From Zeugodacus cucurbitae (Eukaryota; Arthropoda; Insecta; Diptera; Tephritidae), in NCBI RefSeq assembly GCF_028554725.1, contig NC_071668.1:5663001-5727000 (forward strand): a stretch of DNA of 64,000 bases, given 5' to 3'. Under the pieces are notes generated by a model. It was not told the origin of the DNA. It did no database searches and saw only the letters and a program-made list of their open reading frames with translations. This document shows, piece after piece, positions 37,257-50,361 of the stretch (positions are counted from its first letter, which is position 1; each line of letters begins with the position of its first letter). Position numbers and translations under genes: made by a program.

Positions 37257-39250
37257 CCAAAAGAAAGAACAGATAAAGGGCTCTCGTGCCATGACAATCA
37301 GTTGATCGATCGCTCCTCACAACTATTTGGTGAAATTTTAATGCCGCTACAACAACAAGAATTCGAGTATCCGAAGCTATAGTTGCAACAATTTCCAAAA
37401 ATAAATTACCTTCATGGTTTCTGGAAAAGAAAAGTGTAACCGTTTTGTGTTTAGCATGTTTCCGCTTTATTGACATTTCACCGACATTTTATATGCGTAT
37501 GTCTGTCATCTCTTTTAGCTGTAGTGTTCATGTTTTTAATTTTTTTTTTGTTTCTTCATTAAATAAGAGAAAAATGTGTATGCAGTATTTCGTTTCAGTT
37601 TACAAGTTTACAATGTTTTAAAGCAATTTATGTCGTTCTTCATTTGAATAAACATGTTTTTTCTTTTGTTAATTTGTTACTTTAAAAATGTAGTCGAAAT
37701 TCGCATATAGCTACATTAATAAAGAACATATTTCAATTATACATTTTTAAAAAATACAAATTAATTTAAAATAAAAGTAAAATAAATTCCAATGCAATAC
37801 AATAAAAACAAAAAATATTGCTAATTGCTATTCACTTTAGTGTTTAGTTGTTGTAAATGATGTTCGTTTGTTTGAATATGTTTTTAACTGTTAATTTGAA
37901 AGAAATATGTATAATGCGCGATCGAAATTTGATTTCATGGTTTCACCAAACGAAAAAAATAACAAAATAGATTTCATAAATTTTTCATTTAAAATAAAAA
38001 GTAAAATTCGCTGAAAAGTATATTTTGTATGCAAGCACTACACAAGGAAATTCCAATATATTCCAATGTAGTTGATATCCACTAAGAACTAAGTATATAA
38101 TGCTTGTGTTGGTTAAAATATATATTTTTTTTATTTGCTGATTATGCATTATTTTAAAAAGCAGTCTAAAACATATTCATTATTTAAAAAACGCACAATA
38201 TTTTGATTAACACGCAGTCTTATGTTGCCTACATGCCGCAAAATTAAAAAAAAAAATGTCTTTCTGTGAGCACAAAAGAAAATGAAAAATCAAACACTTT
38301 TCGTAAATCTACTAATATAGTTCATTTGTTGAAATAACGAGGCAACATTTGAGTAGAAAATACCTTATAGCATTTATTTTAAAGTTAGGTAACTTTGTGT
38401 GTATACATATGTATATATGTATTTATGTAAGATTTTTACCCATCTACCGCCTTGCCAGACTAGTCGACGTCAGCGTGTTGTTACCAATGGCATTGCGGTA
38501 TATTTATGGTACATAGCCGGCGATACTTTCTATAAATATTGCTAAAATATCATATATTCACTGTTGATATTACGTGTGGAACGTGGATCATTGTATGGTT
38601 GTTTCGTTTATGTGGTCTAGTTTGGTTTCGATTAGCGCACTGCAATACATATGTTTGTTAGCTGGGTAATTTTTGTTTTACCGTTTTACCGTATGGAACT
38701 GCCCTAAATTAATTTAGTTTTGCTTTAATATCTCGTTTTTAAAATGCTATCGATTTATATGTATGTATATATAAAAAAATCATTTCAAAATTACTTAATG
38801 CTTACTTTTAGCAGCAGTTTTCTTTACTTTTTTTGTTTTTGTTTTTGTTTTTTTTTTTAATTTCCTTTGCATGTGGTTTTACTTAACATTTACGGTTGCA
38901 CTGAATTTGTGGTTCAACTTTCAACCGAAAAAAAAAATGAAATCAATAATTATATATATAAGTTTTCTCATATTTAATTATAGCAATAATATAATTATAT
39001 ATTTACGTTTACTTTTCATGTATTCTTGTTTTCGTTCGTTTTTTTTTTATAATGTTTATAATAAGGTTTGTGTATTTGAATTTGTTATAATTCACTCTTC
39101 ATATTCAGCCCCAACTTCTGTGTAAGTTTTAGTTTTATGTGAAATGGCGTTAATGATTTACGTTTAACGAGTCCGATCCTGCTCAAGTATGTTTAATTTT
39201 GTTTCTTATATAGAAGCAAGGCGTTTAGATGAATTTTAGCTGTGCTCAAT
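37257..39250. other. Non-coding DNA downstream of eRF3
   Basis: This is A/T-rich sequence, probably including the eRF3 3' UTR at its right edge. I see no gene. T-rich tracts at about 38820-38860 and A-tracts are frequent. Confidence 0.5.
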
Positions 39251-42200
39251 TTATTCGATCACCTTCAATACCTTGCCAATAGCAATAGTTTTGTCTGTAA
39301 ATGTTGAGAAAGTAATTCATTATTAATAATAAAATATATAACATATACAAGTATAAATGTATTAAAATATATATGTGAGGTACTTACTTTCATCGCGTAG
39401 TGTAAATCTACCCATTTGTGGGAATAGTTTAAATTGTTCAAGGCAAATCATTCCGGAACATTCAATACGCATAATTGCCACTTGATCTTGTTTAACAAAT
39501 CTTGGACGTGTTTTTGATTTTTCTCCGGTCTTTTTGTCAACCAAACAAATTAAGGCCTAAAAATGGAAATGTCATTAAAAAAATTATATAAGCTTCCTTG
39601 CAAATCAACTTACTTTCACTGTAATCTCCTCAGCCGCACAGTGAATATGCATAACCGCCGAATAGCCAGCGCAAATAATGGATTTGTGCTCCAAAATAAC
39701 GACTTGCGCATCGAAAACTTTGCCAGTTTTAATTGGGTTGGTAGCATCGCATAGCACGAAGCCAGGTGAAACATCCTCCTCTTCGATACCCTGGAAAAAT
39801 GTAAATTATTATATTTTTAGTTAATATGTCTTTTGTATCGAAAATATTTATAAAAAAAATCATTTTACACACCTTCAGTTTGACCTTGATATTCTCGCCA
39901 GGACCCACAGAAGTAACTTCATCGTCATCAGAGAATAGTTGATCCACTGACACTTGTGTCTATAATAAAAAAAATCAAATTATATTACTTTGCCTACTAT
40001 ATTTTAAACATTATTATGTAACTTACTCGGTTTGGCATTACCAATAGATTTTGTCCCTTTCGCGCAGTACCTGATTCTACTTTACCCATCACTACTGTGC
40101 CCATGTCTTTGTATTTGTCAACAATAGGCATTATGAATGGGCCATCAGCGTTACGATTTTGCGAAGGCAACTGATCAATGAATGGTATGAATGCCGGCCC
40201 TCTGTACCATGGGCAAATGTCGGCTGGTACGGGATCACGTAAACCAGCTCCGCCCAAACCAGAGCAAGGCATAAAGGTTAAATCCTTTGACGGGTTGAAA
40301 CCCAATTTTTTGAGGTATGGTAGAATTTTGTCCCTACATTCGTTGTAACGTACTTCATCCCAATTAACAGTCGGATCATCCATTTTATTAACCAAAACCA
40401 CTAAATGCTTAACACCGGCGGTCTTGGCCAACATAGCGTGTTCACGTGTTTGTCCACCACGATCAAAACCAGTTTCGAATTCACCTTTTCGTGCTGAGAT
40501 GACCAATACAGCCAGATCAGCTTGAGCAGCGCCACCAATCATATTGGGTACAAAACTCTTGTGACCTGGTGCATCTAAAATAGTGAAATGTTTGCGCTCT
40601 GTCTCGAAGAAGGCTCTGCCGACTTCTACAGTTTTTCCCTTGTCACGTTCTTCCTGATTTGTATCCAAAGCCCACGAAAGATACCAGCTTTCGCGCGACT
40701 TTTCACGCGCTTCACGCTCGTATTTCTCGAGTGTACGCTTGTCAACCATACCCGTGAGGTACATGATTTGACCACCGATTGTTGATTTACCAGCATCTAA
40801 AAGCAATGATGATAATGATGAATATCAAAATTAACTTTCACAAATTTTGTGTAATTCAATTGCATTCAAACTTACCAACATGTCCTATGAAAACAACATT
40901 AACATGTTCTTTTTTACTACGGGATTCTTCAACCTTTACAGGTTTCTTTTTCGAAAGTTTGGGCGTAATATCATTTTCAACATCCTCAATAGCGTCGTCA
41001 GGTTCCTCATCTTCCGGGGTTATGACAGGATCATCCTCAACGTCCCAACTATCGGCTGGGTCATTTTCTGTGAAAGTTTAACATTTTTTATAATTTTTTT
41101 TCAAACAATAAATATTTTTTACATGAAGAAATTAACAGCTGTATAAGTTTCAATAGATATAACGTATACAAGCAGTCAGCTCATTGTTGTTTGCTAAATG
41201 CATTGAATTGAGCCCATAAAGGTGTTTTACATTGAATTTCTCTCTAGCTTACTTCTTATAATACGTGGCATTTTTATTTTATATTAAAAGAAACAAACTA
41301 ACTACAATATATTTTATGTAAGTATGTGTGCAATATTAATTTAATTAATTTAGAAAACTATTTAATTTACGAAATAATATTGGAAATTAAATAATTTAAT
41401 GTGGTATCGGGCCACATGCAACTATCCGCTGACTAACAGCCGTTCGCAACTTCGAGTTGCTAACAGCTAGACAACGACCATTAACAGGTTAGAAGCGGTT
41501 GAAACCACAAACAGCGTATTAACGAATTTGGTAGGTAAAGAAAAGTAAAAATTGGTATATACGAGCAACAATGAGCAACAAGTAATTTTTTGGGTTGTTT
41601 AAATGTATAAAATTTTACGAAGTACATTAAAAAAAAATTTTTCTTAAGAGAGCCACTTATCGCTTAAATGTATCTAAGCTGCATATTGACTTGGCCAAGT
41701 AGCAAAAAGTTAGCACGTTGAAAATAGAGCAATTTTATCACAAATTTATGAAAGAAAGAGCCAACGGCAATGGGGAGAGAAATCAAAACTTATAAAAACG
41801 AACATGTGAAAGAAAGACGAACTCAGTGTTTTGCTTTTTAAGTTAAAAATAGAGGGAGAAACTTTTACACACAATTTGTTCGCTTATAGTGCAATGCACC
41901 AAGAGCAATTTTGCGAAAAGGTTAATTTAGCTAAAAATGCAGGCAACTTTGTTTAAAATATTTTTAAGAGGTTATGTTTAAGATGGTATACACGAAATGC
42001 ATATTTAACTAGCAAACAAGATTGTTGTAGCAAAAACTGCTTGCAACTGGTACATGCCTTCAGATAACAAAAGTATTTTTTAAAAATGCATGAAGTTGAC
42101 ACAGTTTATAAAGGAGTAGCGCTTAAAAAGTGGCATCGTTAAATAAATTCATATAAAGCTATTTAATAACAAATTTAGGCATAATTTTAATATGAGATAC

Positions 42201-42664
42201 ATATGTATTAACAAACAAAAACTACTATTGGGGAGCCGATATAGTACTTTACCATTGTTGGCAGCAATTTTGTCTGCGGTGTTGATATTTTCAATGGGCG
42301 CTGCCCCTGAAGGCGTTGTAACAGGCGAAGTTTGCATTGGCGAATCAGCAGGGGTTTCACCTGCTGTTCCAGGCGGAACCGCTTGTAAGGTAACGGCCGC
42401 GGCAGTGGCATTTAATCCATTTGTAGAGCCACCCGAACCTGCAGAATCTGGGGTTGTGGCGGGAGTGGCACTACCTGACGCCGGCAGAGATGATGCTTCC
42501 ATAGGGACAACGTTCGGTGTGTTACCGGCTGTAGTTACTGCAGCTGCCGCCGCTGCTGCCGCACTAGCTGCAACGCTACTATAACCAAAACTTGGAACAA
42601 ATTCAACAGCATTCACATTCAGTGTAGAAAATTTGGTTGCCATCTCCGTATTGTCTTGAGCCAT
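39251..42664 (-). CDS. eRF3: Eukaryotic release factor 3 (eRF3), GTPase subunit of translation termination
   Basis: Seven exons (42253-42664, 40876-41067, 40027-40796, 39873-39959, 39614-39790, 39388-39556, 39251-39294) join in frame into about 616 residues. eRF3 binds eRF1 and GTP and drives peptide release at stop codons in the cytosol. The N terminus has a PAM2 motif (LNVNAVEFVPSF, residues 15-26) that binds the poly(A)-binding protein, then an Ala/Thr/Pro-rich tract and an acidic linker. The GTPase domain shows G1 IGHVDAGKST (about 198-207, split by an intron), G3 DAPGH and G4 NKMD, followed by two EF-Tu-like beta barrels ending VLKVIE. The length fits the family. SC35 starts 1.2 kb away on the opposite strand, so the two may share an upstream region. 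Intron 1 (41068-42252) holds no other gene. In Drosophila the gene is also called Elf. Confidence 0.96.
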
Positions 42665-43820
42665 ATTTGCTATTTACTGTGTTTTTTGGTTATTTTCTCA
42701 CAATCGTCCAGAATTAGTTAATCTACACTAGTATATTTGTTTCGTTCGATGACGAAGACAGTGTATTTTTTATTTTGTTGGCGACACCTTTTCTCCTCCT
42801 CCACGTTTATCACAAAGCACACACACGCACACGAATTTGGAACCGTACACGTTTTTTACTTCTCTTTGTTTGATCGCAAAGATTATTAACTTGTATGCTT
42901 TCGGGAGGTCTGGTTACTCTTTCCTAACGTTCCACAATTTCTAAGCGTTCTCTACATTCACCTCAACAAAATCACGTTTTTCCTTGCCACTTCTGCCAAC
43001 CGTTCTATATTTCAATGCTTTTTTCTATGACAAACTTCTCAAAAGCAGTGTTTAAAACAAACTGAAGTGAAGTTCAACTTAACGATTATTATCCCAACTA
43101 TTTTTGAGGATTACTCGCATTACAATTTAGGTATGCAAAAATCACAAACCTCTGCGGTAACACGAAATCAGTTAAAATGGCCACGCATATAAGAAAAATT
43201 TACCTGCACCCATGTAACAACATTTGGAGAACAGTGTGGTATGTGAAACTTACTATCACAGGGTGACGATTTATTTTTTTACAAAAAATATGTAATTATT
43301 ACAAATAGTGCAGCGGATAAGTAAAAGTTAATGACTTCAGATATTCGCACTATTATGTAAAACTTTCTGCGTTTGTTATATAGTTAAAACACGATTCTTG
43401 TCATTTGTTCAGATGTTGCACGGATAACCTTTCTGTAGTCAGATATTGGATGTCACACTATGGGGAACGCACTTTCGTAAGTCTCGAGATTCAGATATAT
43501 AAAATATTATATTTTACGTACTATTAGTTATAAAACAATAAAGAAAATTGTGTAAAATTAGCGAAAAATGGAATGGAATATTTGTTTGTTATCTGGCTAC
43601 ACCGTTTCCAAATGCTTAATAATCTCATGAAATTAACGGCAGATGTCTCCAACATTCGTTAAATTTTCGTTGAATTGTTAAAACGGACGTGTATTCGTAG
43701 CATTTTCACGACGCCATTTTATATTAGTTCTTTGAAGTGTGAATTTCATTTAGTGCTATCTGAGAAAATAAATTTTTCCCTAGTTTAAAAAAAGCAAATA
43801 TCTATTCAGAAGCAAATAAA

Positions 43821-45001
43821 ATGAGTAGCAGTGGGAATAATTCTGCACGACCACCACCAAGAATTGATGGGATGATTTCCCTTAAGGTTAGTTTGAAATA
43901 AAATCATACAAAATTCGAGATTTGATAGAGCAAAGGTTTTAATTCGTTTGAAAAATATTTACCCGCTTGGTTTTTTGTTATATTTCATCAGGTTGATAAT
44001 TTGACATATCGTACAACACCCGAGGATTTGAGACGTGTATTTCAACGATGTGGTGAGGTTGGAGATATCTACATACCCCGCGATCGATACACGCGTGAAA
44101 GTCGTGGTTTTGCATTTGTTAGGTAAGTTAAAACAAAAGCGATAAAATAAAGTGTTACACACGTTAGTTTTCTGGGGCATGGCCGCGTGAAATAATTCTA
44201 ACCTCAAATAATACATATGTATGTGTGTTTGTAACCCACTTGCACTCTAGATTATGCTGATTATGTTCACTCTTGCTTGAAATAATCTAATTTAAAAAGT
44301 GCAAATATCAATACTTTCTTTGCAACAGTTGTCTACGAATGTGTCCTAGTCAACTTACGTAAGAAATTTACAATATTAAATATATAATAAATAAGAATAC
44401 TATTAATTATAAAGTAAAAATATTGCATATCGCCTCTTTTGGATAATCTGTAAATAAAGATAGTCTATTGAGTGAGGTGCATATATAAAATGTGTTTACT
44501 TTGCAACTGCTGTCTACGAAATTATCCTAGTCAGTTTACTTACGAATTCAACAATTACCTTTAATTATATGCTTATCCCCAACTAATTTAGTTCACATAT
44601 ATTAATGTATTGTATTACAAATTCTTTACAGATTTTACGACAAACATGATGCAGAGGACGCATTAGAGGCCATGGATGGCCGTATGCTTGACGGTAGGGA
44701 GTTACGTGTACAGATGGCTCGTTACGGTCGCCCAACTTCTCCAACACGCCGAACAAACAACAACAGACGTGGTGGTGGCGGCGGTAGACGCCGTTCTCGT
44801 TCTCCTGTACGCAGGCGTTCTCGTAGCCCACGACGACGATCGTACTCACCTCGTTCTAGATCACGTTCGGCAGCTAGCCGTTCACCAGTTCGACGCAATA
44901 AATTCTCACGTAGCCCAGTTGGGCGAAAGTCAGCGAGTCGTAGTCAAAGTCGAAATGGCGTAGCTGGACGTAGTGCTTCACGTAGTCGAAGCCGATCTTA
45001 A
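43821..45001 (+). CDS. SC35: SR splicing factor SC35 (SRSF2)
   Basis: Three exons (43821-43886, 43992-44122, 44632-45001) encode about 188 residues. One RRM spans about residues 18-98, with RNP2 LKVDNL (21-26) and RNP1 RGFAFVRF (60-67). A glycine hinge (RRGGGGGRRR) leads into an RS domain rich in RSRSP, RRRSRS and SRSRS repeats to the C terminus. SC35 binds exonic enhancers and recruits U1 and U2AF in the nucleus; RS phosphorylation controls it. The length is near that of Drosophila SC35. Intron 2 (44123-44631) contains a duplicated block of about 48 bases. A possible 57-base intron lies just past the stop codon. It is divergent with eRF3. Confidence 0.96.
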
Positions 45002-47459
45002 ATGATTTCTAATAAAGTCATTGATTTAATGAATCAGGTAAAACAAAATAACACACTTTAAATTGTAAATGCTAATTTCTTGTTGTTTTTATAGAATTGC
45101 CCAAAATAGTGACCAGTATGCATTAAACACTTTCAAATGTTGATTAGTGGCGACTTCATATAAAAACGCAGTTTAACGCGTTTAATGCTGCTATATCAAC
45201 AGGTACAGCCTTTAAACATTTCAATTGTAGCACTACATAAACACAAAAATTAATGAAAGTATGTGAAAGATAAGATAATCAGGAAAATCAAACGTGCCCT
45301 TCATGTATTTCTTTTAATAACTCCTAATTTCATAGTTGCTCGATTACCACAAGTCACATTATGTTCTTATTTCTATATATTACACCAAATGCTGATGTCA
45401 AATATTGCTATTATAAACTAATTTCACTTGAGGTGTGTAGCAAACAATTCATAACGTATGATTAGCCTGAATATATCAAAAATATGTTTACTCTACTACT
45501 GGAAGCTTAGAATGCCATTAATATATATGAAATTCATGAGCGAAATTAAAAATATGGTCTAGAAAGCAATGATTTTATTTATTTTCCAGTAATTGGAAAT
45601 ATAGATTTATGTAATTAGCCCACAAACAGTTAATGCGGTGGGAATAGTTTTAGAAATATTGTTTCCAAAATTATTTGTACACTCTTATATTTAAAATTGA
45701 AAGTAACATGAACGTATTGTAAGTTTTATAAAAAATAATAATAAATGTATTCCAAGTAATTGTATCGAACGTGTAGGTTATGAAGAGATGAAGGTTAATA
45801 ATAGGCAACTGTATATTTACTATATTTCTATGTTATTTACATAACCAAAATCTTGATTTTCAACTTAAAGAACTTACTGGTCTACATACGAATTACACAA
45901 CACACCATCCAACGTTTGCATTATTATGTTGCTAAACTTTTGTGTAATTTTTATGTGGTATACACTTTATAAAAACCCAAATTTTATAACATGGCGGTAA
46001 TATATTTTTTACACTTCTATATAATGCAGGCAAACAAAGATTGCTGTAAGGGCTGCTGTAAAAGTGCGAAAAGAGAGATTGAGGCAGATATTAAAATGAA
46101 ATGTGTAAAAAAAGTTATGGGGAGTAATGTGCAAGGAGCAGGAGGCAGAGATTCGTTAATTCATTGATGGCTGCAGCTTAGCGAATTTTAGGAATAAACG
46201 TACTCCTGTTACTCTTGTTGCTGCTACAGCTGCTGTTTGCTGTTGTTCCAGCGTAATATTTGTACACCACTTGAGCCGCTGCACTTAAATATGCCTGCCT
46301 AACACTTCGATTTCATTTCTCGAGCACTTAGAGAAACCCAATCCAAGTGTTACGCACTCGTTCATTTAATATTCGAGTTCGCATCTTATCATTGAAAATG
46401 TTGCTGTTTGTTTTATCAACATACATGTTGCAGCGTCAATTCAGTTTTCTTAACCGAATTTCGTAAACAAAATATGCGGACCAAGTACATCTTAGCTTAC
46501 TGTGACGGTTTGAGTGTGGTGTGTACGCGCAGCAGTTGGAGCGGTGTACGGATAGCATATATTAAATACCTACGTATTAGACCCAAGTTCAGCGAAATCT
46601 CAGATATGGTGCATATGTTTGAAAGCAGTCCATTATATGTAGAGCGGAAGTTTTTCATACATACGCAAGACTGGCGGGCAGGTAATGCTGTAGCATACAT
46701 AACTGTTGCAACTAGCTGTAACTGGTGGCTGTTTGTTGCTGCTGCTATTCGCTGTTCACTTCACTTCAGTACGCTTCTTCGTACGTTATTCGACTTCATT
46801 TGGGTGGTAGTTAGTTGGTGTTCGGCGTTTCGAGTTCTGAATTGTTGCTGTTCCTACGAAAGATTTTGTTTCTCCAAGTTTGCAGCACAGGTTAACCATT
46901 AAAACATTCAGTTCAAGTTTGGCAATTTGCTGATGACCGTTCTCCATTTCGCGGGATGTGACGCCTGTGTGGATTTGGCAATAGGACTGTCGATTATGCT
47001 ACAGGTAGGTGCTTGTGATTTTATGTACTAATAAGATTTTGTTGCAGATTTGTATCTAGATACTCTTTATCTTTTAATAAATAATAAATTCAAATTAAAT
47101 AAAAAAAACTAATTTTTTTATTGAGGAAAATATCACCACCGATATTTGTAGTGAACAATTCTCTGCAATAACTTGAATCGTAGTTATCGCATTATAGATT
47201 TCTAAATTTCATTGTTGCTTTGCAAGTTTCTGTGCGCATATTATATTTTCCAAGTACTTGCTGTTTAAGTATATAGCAACGTTTATCGGAACTATTTATT
47301 TATATCGCCATGGTATTGTTACCATGTTTTCTTCGATTTAATTTCAAGTAGGCGGGGGCATCTAATGGCATTGGCATCATTCAAAACAAAAACGAAAAAC
47401 GTTTGCATTTGTATATTCGGTAAATCAAATTTTCTAAACAAATTCGAAAAATTTTAGAA
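45002..47459 (+). other. SC35 3' UTR and intergenic DNA
   Basis: AATAAA at about 45011 is an early polyadenylation signal. A GT-AG pair at 45038-45094 could be a 57-base 3' UTR intron. The rest is A/T-rich without a supported gene; a 164-codon ORF at 46408-46902 has no recognisable features. Confidence 0.5.
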
Positions 47460-48038
47460 ATGAATTGTGATATCAACAAAATGGGGAAAGTAAAACTACG
47501 CGTACGAAATGTCTGGTATGAACCTGACTTGAGTACAGAGGGCATTTATCTTTGTCCGATGCCACAGCCACCACAAGCGCCAGCTGGTGCATTGTGGTTT
47601 ACAAACTTGAAACCATACGAACGGCTTTTCTACCATCAGACATTGAATTCCGTGCGGAAAAGTAAACGTTTTATTGCAACACCTGAGATACCTACCGACT
47701 CCTTGGATTTCCAACTACAATCACGGTATGATCACTCTCGTGAAATATTTCCAGAACGTGTAGATACGCTACTGCAAAGAGAAACTTGTGCTTGTCAAGG
47801 AACCGATGATGGAGGAGCAGAGGGTACAGTGGAATTGACTACATTTCGTGTACTTAAAAATGTGAAAACGGTGCAGTTACCTGACGGTGATACACAAGAT
47901 CACCCACTGAGAATTGGTGGCATTAAAGAGAAAATTTCACCACATAGCGTTAAATTGATCAATAGTGGTGTACACAACCAATTGGTTAACAACGGTTTTT
48001 CGCGACAAACAGGAGACGGCAATTTTTTCCGTTATTGA
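47460..48038 (+). CDS. CFAP276-like cilia and flagella protein (microtubule inner protein family)
   Basis: A single-exon gene for 192 residues. Two blocks match vertebrate CFAP276 (C1orf194): TPEIPTDSLDFQLQSRYDHS followed by RVDTLLQRET in the middle, and SPHSVKLINSG with NNGFSRQTGDGNFFRY at the C terminus. Vertebrate CFAP276 is about 170 residues and is a small protein of axonemal doublet microtubules; in flies such genes are expected to act in sperm tails or chordotonal cilia. The protein has no membrane segment or signal peptide. The second Met (47481, context AACAAAATGG) fits the fly start consensus better than the first, giving 185 residues. AATAAA at 48127-48132 is a plausible polyadenylation signal. 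It converges with Trm1, whose stop lies 178 bp away. The match is from memory of the family and needs a profile search. Confidence 0.72.
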   Translation: MNCDINKMGKVKLRVRNVWYEPDLSTEGIYLCPMPQPPQAPAGALWFTNLKPYERLFYHQTLNSVRKSKRFIATPEIPTDSLDFQLQSRYDHSREIFPERVDTLLQRETCACQGTDDGGAEGTVELTTFRVLKNVKTVQLPDGDTQDHPLRIGGIKEKISPHSVKLINSGVHNQLVNNGFSRQTGDGNFFRY

Positions 48039-48215
48039 CGGAGTTGTTTTTGTGTTATTCCATGCATTTTTGAAAAATTTGTTGTTTTTTAAGATACATA
48101 CATATACAACGAATCCAAGTTTGCCCAATAAACTTTTCACAAGTAAAATATAAAGTATAAAAAATAGTATTTACTAATCTATATGAAATATATTTAGTTT
48201 ATCTACTACATAGTC

Positions 48216-50361
48216 TCATGCTTCCAATTTCGGTTGCTTACATTTACTTTGCTCGTCATCACTTTTGTCCGAAAGTGTTGAATTATTTTCCGTGGGCTTT
48301 TGTTTTTGTTTTTTGTTCTGATTTCTATGACTTTTTGCAACTTTGTCTTGTCCAATCCTGTAAAAACATTGGGAATATATGAAGTTTAAATCAAAAATGT
48401 ATTTTATTTTACTCACATTATTGTCGCACGCGTTCCAGGACCCCAATGCGCCGTTGGATTTGCCTGGAATCGAGTTAATGCATTGCGACGACTGGATGGA
48501 TTCGCTTCTGGATGCAAATCATCAAAAATGTACTCCTTTTCGGTCGGTCGCTCTAAGATGGCCTTTAAAGCAGTGCCTTCTATCATACGATCCGCTTTTA
48601 CAGGATGGCGTTTAGCCCAACAACGTAATATATCCCATAAAACCGACGCAGGCGCATCAGTTTTTATAGAGTTTTTACTTGCATGTGAAAAAGAGACACG
48701 ATAGCCTGCATGCAGGATTGCTGAACGGAATTTGAGCACAGGAATATTCTCCAATTTAAGCACACAACAAAGTTTGTCAAGCACATAGTACAGCGGCACG
48801 TCCAATAATTCTTCTTGCACCACAGCTAGCACACCTTGCAAACGACGTTGTGTTCCCAATTCACAGAGTGGTTTATTATCTACTGCTTGTATTAATTCCT
48901 TAACAAACTCGTGATCGTGAATAGGATGTGACCATATTGGACCGCCCATCTATATTTGAAAAATATATTTTGTTATTGAAAGTATAATTATTTATTGCGC
49001 TTCGGAAGCTTACATGATGTTTGTGGCCACAGTGTTCACAGTTCATGCCAACGTTTGGTCCAGTTGGAATACCGAATTTTGTTTGCGTTTTACCTTTGTC
49101 TGTGGTGTTGATTTTAACATTACCTAACGGTTGTAAAGTAAAAGTATCACAACCAGTGCATTGAAATACCATTGACTGTTTGCTACATTGAAATCATTAA
49201 TTGCGAACGTATAGTAAAACAGATTATAAACTACTCACCTCATACTGTATTTGCATTTTGCTTGACTGACGTGCACTCGTACAAAAACACGTATGTAAAA
49301 ATCTGCAGAAATACTCAGAAGAGGTTCAATGTATTTTCCGTAGCGATTTGCATGCGTTTCGATGGAGTGAAGCAGTATCCGCAGAGCCATTTCATGACAG
49401 CATTTCAAGCGCAATGGAACACATCCGTATTTAGCGTAACAGGCCTCTGGTGTATTTCCGGCTAAGACTGCCATATCAGTAGCAGTTACAAGCAATAAAC
49501 CACCGTTCGCGATAGATTGCACAGCTGCATCTAAGAAGCGGTTGGGGCAGCCGTATGGGTCCAGGTCAATTACGTCAAAGTGCTTATCATTACCTGTGGA
49601 GAGGTACATAAGCGTCCTAATAAAATGTTAGTAATTTAATTTCAAAAATTTAGATTGCTCTTTGTAGATTTTGTGTGCAACTTACAGTGCATCCGATTGA
49701 CTTGGTATAATTAAATGTTCCACCTTATTGTGTTTCACATTTTCACCAATTGATACTACAGCAGCTTTTGAAAGATCATTAGCAATAATTTCACGTACTC
49801 CAGCGACTTCTTTTGCATAGCGTATGCTACGCAAACCTGTTGCAGAAAGCGCTTCTAATATACGTAACCCATTTTCGTATTTTTGTCCTGGCGCGAGTGT
49901 ATTAACGTCTATGTTAACATCAATATCTTTTGTATCCACGCTTCCTTCCTTTATTTTCTTATTAGCAGCTACATTACGCTCTTTTAGCCATCTTCGCGCA
50001 AACACATTTAGTACTGAAATACTTAGATCTCGGTTGAATTCTTGTACCGGGTTGTAGAAAACACTGCCTCCCGCGACAATTTCTGCGCTGCGTTCTTTAA
50101 TTACACGGTCTGGCGCAACAACGCTTCCCTGATGGTTATTTGTATCCTGAGATTAGAACGTATTATTAAATGTAATGAATTATATTGGAAATTACACACT
50201 TTATTTTCTAATGTAGGTTCTGCCTCCATACTTTGTATCACTTGCTTTTCGTCCACGTTTTTGTAATCAGCTGGTTGAAGAATGCGGCATAATCTGCGTT
50301 GCCATTCAAGTCTCATCGGAAGATTTGCAAATCTTGTTAAATGATGAATTTGATTCATCAT
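48216..50361 (-). CDS. Trm1: tRNA (guanine26-N2)-dimethyltransferase Trm1/TRMT1
   Basis: Six exons (50200-50361, 49686-50146, 49239-49616, 49014-49182, 48417-48949, 48216-48357) join in frame into about 614 residues. The enzyme uses SAM to make m2,2G at position 26 of tRNAs. Visible motifs are FYNPVQEFNRDLS, then SATGLRSIRYAKE for the SAM fold, the catalytic DLDPYG, TDMAVLAG, HEMALRIL and SISADFYIRVFVRV. A zinc-binding set (CTGC ... CEHC) and the C-terminal domain with DVPLYYVLDKL and ANPSSRR follow. The basic N terminus (MRLEWQRRLCRI) could target mitochondria, and the C terminus (KSHRNQNKKQKQK) is basic like a nuclear signal. The vertebrate CCCH finger is absent. Its 5' end faces mRpL58 across about 460 bp. 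Confidence 0.95.

Noticed and set aside
42192..42584. 130-codon plus-strand ORF opposite eRF3 exon 1
   Set aside because: Shadow of the Ala/Thr/Pro-rich N-terminal eRF3 coding sequence.
46408..46902. 164-codon plus-strand ORF
   Set aside because: No recognisable domain, no coding-like composition, and a non-ATG-favoured context in intergenic DNA; probably chance.
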